The notes below the pieces were generated by a model that was not told where the DNA came from, searched no databases, and saw only the letters and a list, made by a program, of their open reading frames with translations. From positions 1 to 39,264 of the IMG/VR virus record IMGVR_UViG_3300042691_009360: a DNA stretch of 39,264 nucleotides; one strand, given 5' to 3'. Both the position numbers and the translations under genes were made by a program. Shown one piece after another: positions 33,980-39,264 of this stretch (positions are counted from its first letter, which is position 1; every line of letters starts with the position of its first letter). This DNA comes from a virus.

Positions 33980-34525
33980 ATGTTAAATAATAGAACTAAT
34001 ACTTTTTTATATACAAAAGGAAAAGAGTATTCATTAGATTTAGAAGAATATATAGGCGAGTATAATGTTATAGGTAGAGATGCTTATACCGGTCCTACTA
34101 AAACGGAAACTTCTAGGAAGTTAGTTAAATATCATCCTTCTAAACAAGTTTTAAAGTATAATCAATTAATTCCTTCAAATGCTGATGTATTAACATATGT
34201 AGAGCCTACGGTTGGATTGGTATATCCAACGGATGAAAATCTAGCTGCAGGGGTTATGTATAGATTTTTCGTTAAAAAAAGATCCGATCCTAGAATTGTT
34301 TTAGAAATTGATATAGAGCAAGCTTCTAATTATAGTAAACGAAATGGTATAGATCCTTCTTTATATCAATTAGGAGAATTAAAATGGAAAATAACTACTA
34401 ACATTAATTTGTTACCTACGATTAAATTGGAAAATGCAAAGGAACTAGTTAAACTTAATCGAAATATGCCAGGAGTTTCGGATATAGTTTTTAGTTTTGA
34501 TGAATTTTCTAACATAGTTATTTGA
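33980..34525 (+). CDS. Unknown protein, probably baseplate-associated
   Basis: The product is 181 residues. It contains a YTGPTKTETSRKLVKYHPSK stretch near residue 36 and a middle (GVMYRFFVKKRSDPRIVLEI) followed by a polar/aromatic segment (RNGIDPSLYQLGELKWKITT). It ends in a beta pattern. It starts six bases after the hub gene, and a GGGAGG (33965-33970) lies at good Shine-Dalgarno distance, unusual in this window. Position suggests a virion component. I do not recognise a family. Confidence 0.5.
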   Translation: MLNNRTNTFLYTKGKEYSLDLEEYIGEYNVIGRDAYTGPTKTETSRKLVKYHPSKQVLKYNQLIPSNADVLTYVEPTVGLVYPTDENLAAGVMYRFFVKKRSDPRIVLEIDIEQASNYSKRNGIDPSLYQLGELKWKITTNINLLPTIKLENAKELVKLNRNMPGVSDIVFSFDEFSNIVI

Positions 34526-34573
34526 TAATATCAAATTGGTTTTATATTATTGCGATATCCAGTGCACGAGGAT

Positions 34574-35938
34574 ATGAAAATTATTGATAATGAAATTGAA
34601 TTTGATTCATTTTGTAAGGAAATACAAAAATCAAGTTTATTAATTGTACCCGTTTTCTGTAATTCAAATCAGCATTACAGGTTGCAAACTGCGACCGTAG
34701 TGTGGGTACATGTAATCCAAACGAAAACTGATTATGTACTAACTTTAGACCATTCCGAATCGTTATACCAAATTGATTCGCTTTTATTATTTAATAAATT
34801 AAATGATATTAAAAATTATAAATTTATTATTAATTATAAAGATTTAATAAAGAAATATATAGCGAATACAAATTATTTGGATATAGAATTGTTACAATAT
34901 TTGGATAATGGTAGTAAATTAATATTGCCACAATTTAAATTAGAATCATACTTTAAAACTATATACCCTAAGTATTCTAAAATTAATTCTTTAATACCTA
35001 TATGTAAATACATTGAGTATTTTGAATCAATCAAACCTACTTTGTTAAATGTTATATCCCAGTATAACCCCCTAGATACTGCGTATAAGTATTACAATGA
35101 AACAGTAATACCTAGTATATCAATACTAGAATCGAATGCTTTAAAGGTAAATCTAGATGATATTCCTAAGAATGTTATTAAGGTTATTAATACTAATAAA
35201 GAATTAGGATTAATGTATTCGCAATACAATATTTTTACTACAACGGGGCGTCCATCTAATAGATTTAACACTATTAATTTTGCTGCTTTAAATAAAGAAA
35301 GTGGAATTAGAAAAATGTTTATTAGTAGATTTGAAAAAGGTGGATTGTTAGAATTTGATTTTGAATCATACCATTTAAGAATTATTGCTAATTTAATTGA
35401 CTATAAACTGCCTGCAGAATCTGCACATGAATATTTTGGTAAATTATATTTTAACAAACCTGAATTAACGGAATCTGAATATGAGGAATCTAAACAAATT
35501 AATTTTAGGCAACTATACGGTGGTATATTGCCAGAATATGAGCACATTGATTTTTTTAGGAAAACCAAAGACTACATAAATATACTTTGGGATTCATGGA
35601 AAAATAAAGGATATATAGAATCCCCTATATCTGGAAGGCGATTATACAAGAAAAATTTTCCCCCGTTAAATGCTCAAAAATTATTTAATTATTTGATACA
35701 GTTGCTAGAAACGGAAATTAACTTTAAAAAGATATTTGAGATAAATCAGTATTTAGAAGATAACCAATGTTCTACTAAAATGGTTTTATATACATATGAT
35801 TCATTTTTATTTGATTTTGATTTTAGTGATGGTAAAAAATGTATTAATGGAATCAAAAAAATATTACAAAAAGATAATTTTGTAGTTAGAAAATATGTAG
35901 GGTCTAATTATCATGAAATGGCAGAAATAAATAAGTGA
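34574..35938 (+). CDS. polA: Divergent family A DNA polymerase
   Basis: The product is 454 residues from ATG 34574; an in-frame TTG at 34550 is less likely. Palm motifs are recognisable. Motif A is EFDFESYHLRIIANL with D262. Motif B is K307-QINFRQLYGG with Y315. Motif C is TYDSFLF with D409. Both metal-binding aspartates are kept. Compared with E. coli Pol I, the motif A glutamate is His, motif C HDE is YDS, and the motif B arginine before the lysine is absent. An N-terminal region resembles a degraded 3'-5' exonuclease domain (YLDIELLQYLDNG, then FESIKPTLLNVI). There is no 5' nuclease domain. It sits between baseplate and superoxide dismutase genes, upstream of ssDNA-binding protein and UvsX. 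Confidence 0.75.
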   Translation: MKIIDNEIEFDSFCKEIQKSSLLIVPVFCNSNQHYRLQTATVVWVHVIQTKTDYVLTLDHSESLYQIDSLLLFNKLNDIKNYKFIINYKDLIKKYIANTNYLDIELLQYLDNGSKLILPQFKLESYFKTIYPKYSKINSLIPICKYIEYFESIKPTLLNVISQYNPLDTAYKYYNETVIPSISILESNALKVNLDDIPKNVIKVINTNKELGLMYSQYNIFTTTGRPSNRFNTINFAALNKESGIRKMFISRFEKGGLLEFDFESYHLRIIANLIDYKLPAESAHEYFGKLYFNKPELTESEYEESKQINFRQLYGGILPEYEHIDFFRKTKDYINILWDSWKNKGYIESPISGRRLYKKNFPPLNAQKLFNYLIQLLETEINFKKIFEINQYLEDNQCSTKMVLYTYDSFLFDFDFSDGKKCINGIKKILQKDNFVVRKYVGSNYHEMAEINK

Positions 35939-35941
35939 CAT

Positions 35942-35950
35942 ATATTTATT
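35942..35950 (+). promoter_or_regulatory. ATATTTATT motif, putative late promoter element
   Basis: The motif lies four bases after the polymerase stop and only four bases before the dismutase ATG at 35955. As a -10-like element it would give a leaderless message. Confidence 0.5.
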
Positions 35951-35954
35951 GTAT

Positions 35955-36761
35955 ATGAAGTTAAAACAGCTTTTAGTAGAAAATATACTCCCGGATGCCA
36001 TAAAAAGACAGGCAAACCATATGGGTATAAATTGGGAATCAGATCCTGAGTTTATAGTTTTCATAAAAGATTTAACTAATAAAGATTCCGTAGATAAATT
36101 AAATCCAGATGAAACCAAATTGGTTTATATGGAACTTTTAAGTGGTAAGTACGGAAATAAAAAATCTAAAGCATTTTTTGAAGCTGAGCCTTTAAAATAC
36201 GGATATGGATCTGTAGAACATTTTATTAATGGTGAAACCATGCAAGTTCATTATGAAGGACATTACATGGGATACATTAAAAAATTAAATGCTGAGTTAT
36301 TGCTTTTAGATAAAAAACCTGAAAAAAAGATTGAAGATTTAATAAGTAACATTTCTAAATATTCAACTTCAATAAAAAATAATGCTGGGGGCTATTATAA
36401 CCATTCTTTATTTTGGAACTTTTTATCTCCGACTCCGACACCTCCAAATGAAAAGGTAGCTTCTTTAATTGATTCTACATTTAAATCTTATGCTGAATTC
36501 AAATCTAAATTTGAAGAAAAAGCAAATGGATATTTCGGATCCGGCTGGGTGTGGGTAGTTTTAGATAAAAAAGAACTAAAAATAGTAACTACTAGAAATC
36601 AAGACAATCCTTTAATGAATGATAAAAATATTAAAATTTTATTAGGATTAGATTTGTGGGAACATTCATATTATTTAAAATATAAAAATAAAAAAGACGA
36701 ATACGTAAAGAATTTTTGGTCTGCTGCGTGTTGGAGTATAGCTAACAGTATAGTTAAATAA
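35955..36761 (+). CDS. sod: Superoxide dismutase, Mn/Fe family, Mn-type features
   Basis: The product is 268 residues, converting superoxide to hydrogen peroxide and oxygen. All four metal ligands are present: H99 (VHYEGHYMGY), H150 (GYYNHSLFW), D233 and H237 (GLDLWEHSYYLKY). The gateway tyrosine (Y107), FGSGWVWVV and FWSAACW are conserved. The motif NNAGG-Y and the late glutamine in NQDNPL are features of Mn-type enzymes. About 80 extra N-terminal residues (MKLKQLLVE...) precede the usual start; they are not a signal peptide. A TTG at 35949 adds two residues, but ATG 35955 is preferred. The next gene starts one base after the stop. Confidence 0.92.
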   Translation: MKLKQLLVENILPDAIKRQANHMGINWESDPEFIVFIKDLTNKDSVDKLNPDETKLVYMELLSGKYGNKKSKAFFEAEPLKYGYGSVEHFINGETMQVHYEGHYMGYIKKLNAELLLLDKKPEKKIEDLISNISKYSTSIKNNAGGYYNHSLFWNFLSPTPTPPNEKVASLIDSTFKSYAEFKSKFEEKANGYFGSGWVWVVLDKKELKIVTTRNQDNPLMNDKNIKILLGLDLWEHSYYLKYKNKKDEYVKNFWSAACWSIANSIVK

Positions 36762-36762
36762 T

Positions 36763-37149
36763 ATGAGCACGTTAAAATTGTTATGTACGTTTTCTAAGAA
36801 AAAACAATTAGAAGATACTATCAGTGAAATACAAGACAGATTTTACGATGTTCATAAAATTTTTGTATTTATCAATAAAATAAATGAAACGGATTTATAT
36901 GTTACATTTAACATAGATGTAGGTAAAAATAACATTTATGAAAATTATATAACAATACATAGAAAAAAAGAAACAAATACCCTTTATTCAGTTAATGCAC
37001 TGAATGCTTTGATAACTAGATTAAATAATGGTATATTAGATACCAATTATAAAATCGATTGGAATTATTTTAGGAATACGATATTATTATATAAGAATAA
37101 TGATTTGAGTACAATTCCAATTGTGTTGTATGAAATAATTGAAAATTAA
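36763..37149 (+). CDS. Conserved-looking unknown next to the dismutase and gp32 genes
   Basis: The product is 128 residues with an alpha/beta pattern: KLLCTFSKKKQLEDTISEIQ, a strand KIFVFIN, ETDLYVTFNID, then ITIHRKKETNTLYSVNALNA and a final DWNYFRNTILLYK. The HRKKETNTLYS segment is distinctive and looks conserved. I recall similar small proteins beside uvsX or gp32-like genes in T4-type phages, but cannot give a function. The start lies one base after the dismutase stop. No Shine-Dalgarno is seen. Confidence 0.55.
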   Translation: MSTLKLLCTFSKKKQLEDTISEIQDRFYDVHKIFVFINKINETDLYVTFNIDVGKNNIYENYITIHRKKETNTLYSVNALNALITRLNNGILDTNYKIDWNYFRNTILLYKNNDLSTIPIVLYEIIEN

Positions 37150-37168
37150 TTTGGTTTTCCGGAACTAA

Positions 37169-37177
37169 ATATTTATA
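37169..37177 (+). promoter_or_regulatory. ATATTTATA motif, putative promoter element of the ssDNA-binding gene
   Basis: The motif lies 103 bases before the ATG, giving the longest leader in the window. The 131-base gap (37150-37280) also contains the hairpin at 37187-37222. Confidence 0.5.
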
Positions 37178-37186
37178 CTTATAAAG

Positions 37187-37222
37187 TTAAAGGTTACTAG
37201 TTGATTTTAGAATGCCCTTTAA
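37187..37222 (+). promoter_or_regulatory. Leader hairpin upstream of the gp32-like gene
   Basis: TTAAAGG (37187-37193) can pair with CCTTTAA (37216-37222) across a 22-base loop. In T4 the gp32 message is repressed by gp32 binding to its leader. A similar role here is only an inference. Confidence 0.3.
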
Positions 37223-37280
37223 TTAACGAATGACTAATAGCAAATAATCATTACTTATTAACAATTAAAACTTATTACAA

Positions 37281-38045
37281 ATGAATTTAGATGCAATTAA
37301 AAAGAAGTTGACACAACTTCAATCATCAACCCAAAAGCAAGACAGGTTGTGGAAGCCAGAAGCTGGCAAAACAGTTATCCGTATTGTTCCTTATCAATTT
37401 AATAAGGAAAATCCATTTAGTGAAATGTATTTCCATTATGATTTGGGTAAGAAGACTTATTTGTCTCCTTTTACTTATGGAAATGCAGATCCCATTGTTG
37501 AATTTGCTGAGAAGCTTAAAAAGACAGGTTCTTCCGATGATTGGAAGATGGGAAAGAAACTCGAACCTAAAATGAGAACGTATGTGCCCATTATTGTTCG
37601 TGGTAAAGAATCCGAAGGTGTTAAATATTGGGGATTCGGTAAACAAATTTATCAAGAACTTCTAGCATTCATTGCTGATGAAGATTATGGTGATATTACT
37701 GACTTGAAAGCGGGTCGGGATATTGTTGTAGAATTCCAAAAAGGTGAAGATGTTGGTAACACTTATGGTAAAATTTCTATTCGTGTTAAGCCTAATGCCA
37801 CTCCGGTTACTGATAGTAAAGAGATTTTAGAAAAAATCCTAAACGGTCAGAAAGATTTAAAAGAAATCTTCCCTGAACCTAGTTATGAAGATTTGAAGAC
37901 TGCATTACAGAATTGGTTAGATCCAGAAGCTTCTGGTGATTCCGAGGAAGAAGAAGCTCCTAAAAAGACTTCAACTCCTGCAAAGGAAACTAAAAAGACT
38001 GATAATGTATCCGCAGCCTTTGAAGAGTTATTTGATGAAGATTAA
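37281..38045 (+). CDS. gp32: ssDNA-binding protein, T4 gp32-like
   Basis: The product is 254 residues; T4 gp32 is 301. The order fits gp32: a short basic N-terminal arm (MNLDAIKKKLTQLQS), an OB-type core with the shared stretch (YVPIIVRGKESEGVKYWGFG, then KQIYQELLAFIA), and an acidic C-terminal tail (DPEASGDSEEEEAPK ... FEELFDED) of the kind that recruits replication partners. Unlike T4 gp32, there is no cysteine at all, so the zinc site is absent. It coats ssDNA in replication and recombination with the neighbouring UvsX and polymerase. It lies between a promoter motif and a terminator as a single-gene unit. Confidence 0.85.
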   Translation: MNLDAIKKKLTQLQSSTQKQDRLWKPEAGKTVIRIVPYQFNKENPFSEMYFHYDLGKKTYLSPFTYGNADPIVEFAEKLKKTGSSDDWKMGKKLEPKMRTYVPIIVRGKESEGVKYWGFGKQIYQELLAFIADEDYGDITDLKAGRDIVVEFQKGEDVGNTYGKISIRVKPNATPVTDSKEILEKILNGQKDLKEIFPEPSYEDLKTALQNWLDPEASGDSEEEEAPKKTSTPAKETKKTDNVSAAFEELFDED

Positions 38046-38068
38046 TTTAGTATAAACTATTAGTGTGT

Positions 38069-38110
38069 TAATCCGGTATGGCATTATACCGGATTATCAT
38101 ACTTTTCTTA
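38069..38110 (+). terminator. Terminator-like hairpin between gp32-like and uvsX genes
   Basis: TAATCCGGTAT (38069-38079) pairs with ATACCGGATTA (38086-38096), loop of six. A moderate T-rich stretch follows (catacttttctta), so termination may be partial. It sits 28 bases before the uvsX ATG. The gap contains no ATATTTAT motif. Confidence 0.7.
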
Positions 38111-38123
38111 AATTCAAGATATT

Positions 38124-39264
38124 ATGGCAAAAAAAGATAAATTAAATGACTCAATACCAAATCCTATTAGTGCATCCGAAGCAGAAGATCAATTAGCTTC
38201 TGCCCTATCGGATTCATTAAATAAACGATTTAAGGATCAAGGACAGGTAGTATATACTTTAAATGATAAAGAAAATCCTTCTGAAATTGTAGATTGGATT
38301 TCCACAGGTAATTCGGTTGCTGACTTAATCGTTTCAAATATTCCTAATGGTGGGTTTGCAGTTGGGCGATTAACTGAAATTACTGGATTAGAATCTTCAG
38401 GTAAATCATTATTAGCAGGACACGCTATTGCATCAACTCAAAAGAAAGGTGGGTTAGCAATTTATATTGAAAATGAAACTTCATTATTTAAAGCATTTTT
38501 AGAAACTCTAGGTGTAGATGTATCAAAAATGTTGTATGTAAGTTTAGAAACCGTTGAAGATATATTTGCTGCTATTGAAGATATTGTAACCAAAGTAAGG
38601 GAAAAAAATAAAAATAGGTTAGTAACTATTGTTGTTGATTCCATTGCAGCTGCATCTTCTAAAACTGAATTAGAAGCTAGTTATGATAAAGCAGGTTACA
38701 ATACTACCAAGGCTATTGTTATTTCCCAAGCAATGCGTAAGCTAATGCCTATGATTGCTAAACAACGTATTTGTTTGATTTGTATTAACCAATTACGTGA
38801 AAAGGTTGGATTGATGATGCCTAATGCAGATAAATATACAGTGCCCGGAGGTAAAGCAATCGGATTCCATGCTACGACTAGGTTGCGTGTTGCTACGACT
38901 GGTAAAATCAAAATGAAAATAAATGGTGTTGAAGAGATTGTAGGTACGACTATTAAAATCAAAGTGGTTAAAAGTAAGTTAGGTCCTGCCAATCGTGAAT
39001 GTGAATATGAAGCATTCTACAATGCCGGTATTAAAGATTATACCAATTGGATTGACGTGCTATTGAAATATGGAAAAGCAGAAAAGGTTGGTATGTCCTA
39101 TCAAGTAGTTGATCCTGAAACCGGAGAAGTTCATAAATATTCCGGTAAGAATTGGGATGAAATATTAAAAACTAATTTGGAGGTTAGAGAAGTTCTTTAT
39201 AAATTATTGTGTGAGTGTTTAGTAATGGATTATGAAAATCTAGTTATTGACACTGATAATTTGA
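38124..39264 (+). CDS. uvsX: UvsX/RecA-like recombinase (3' end outside window)
   Basis: The frame is open from ATG 38124 to the window edge, giving 380 residues without a stop. Walker A is GLESSGKS (residues 88-95). Walker B is TIVVDS (D172). A RecA-type region follows (LICINQLREKVG, KYTVPGGKAIGFHATTRLRV), covering the DNA-binding loops. The N-terminus (MAKKDKLNDSIPNP) is polar. The protein forms filaments on ssDNA and drives strand exchange, working with the gp32-like protein. T4 UvsX is 391 residues, so little may be missing. It could also be called RecA. Confidence 0.88.
   Translation, partial: MAKKDKLNDSIPNPISASEAEDQLASALSDSLNKRFKDQGQVVYTLNDKENPSEIVDWISTGNSVADLIVSNIPNGGFAVGRLTEITGLESSGKSLLAGHAIASTQKKGGLAIYIENETSLFKAFLETLGVDVSKMLYVSLETVEDIFAAIEDIVTKVREKNKNRLVTIVVDSIAAASSKTELEASYDKAGYNTTKAIVISQAMRKLMPMIAKQRICLICINQLREKVGLMMPNADKYTVPGGKAIGFHATTRLRVATTGKIKMKINGVEEIVGTTIKIKVVKSKLGPANRECEYEAFYNAGIKDYTNWIDVLLKYGKAEKVGMSYQVVDPETGEVHKYSGKNWDEILKTNLEVREVLYKLLCECLVMDYENLVIDTDNL

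Noticed and set aside
34550-34573. TTG start for the polymerase, eight codons upstream
   Set aside because: An ATG at 34574 is in frame. The extra residues (MRYPVHED) add no recognisable motif.
35949-35954. TTG start for the superoxide dismutase
   Set aside because: It overlaps the ATATTTATT motif, and an ATG lies two codons later.
180-37177. T4 late promoters (TATAAATA) firing on the minus strand
   Set aside because: The motif read on the minus strand matches TATAAATA, but no minus-strand genes lie behind it and all copies sit before plus-strand genes. It cannot be wholly excluded as a source of antisense RNA.
1-39264. tRNA genes, insertion sequences, integrase or attachment sites
   Set aside because: None could be recognised by eye. 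The gaps are too short for most of these.

Overview
The window is one strand-coherent block of an A+T-rich tailed-phage genome with a T4-type contractile tail. All convincing genes lie on the + strand and are tightly packed, with ATGA or TAATG overlaps in the neck region. It holds neck and tail-terminator genes, a fibre cluster, two sheath genes, a tube gene, a long tape measure gene, a baseplate hub set, and then replication/recombination genes (family A polymerase, gp32-like ssDNA-binding protein, UvsX/RecA). Most highly expressed-looking genes (sheath, tube, ssDNA-binding protein) have A-rich leaders with no Shine-Dalgarno sequence. That would fit a Bacteroidota host, but this is inference and nothing in the window names the host.

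Layout. 1-161: tail end of an unidentified gene. 202-3543: two neck proteins, a small HExxH metallopeptidase-like protein and a gp15-like tail terminator. 3540-13968: a fibre/appendage cluster that includes a 1437-residue fibre with a YadA-like head, a 73-residue mini-fibre and a 1249-residue protein with a probable six-bladed propeller. 13973-14411: two small coiled-coil proteins. 14491-19268: two tandem sheath paralogues. 19376-20091: tube and a small partner. 20201-21323: a gp26-like baseplate/chaperone gene whose reading frame appears to continue into a second frame through a recoding site. 21377-26854: small membrane-type protein and tape measure. 26899-34525: a tube-cap-like protein carrying about 55 copies of a 14-residue repeat, a gp53-like wedge protein, a hub protein and an unknown. 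34574-37149: divergent DNA polymerase A, Mn-type superoxide dismutase and an unknown. 37281-39264: gp32-like protein and UvsX, the latter cut off by the window edge.

Transcription. The 9-mer ATATTTAT(A/T) occurs in eleven intergenic gaps, each just upstream of a gene or gene group, and four good hairpin terminators separate several of these groups. Together they divide the window into about eleven units. At three sites the motif ends only 4-5 bases before the ATG. If it is a -10-like late promoter element, those messages would be leaderless.

The points most worth checking are the apparent programmed frameshift before the tape measure, the 14-residue repeat array, the phage-borne superoxide dismutase, the duplicated sheath and the divergent polymerase. 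No tRNA, CRISPR array, insertion sequence or integrase was seen. No gap longer than 200 bases lacks a gene.
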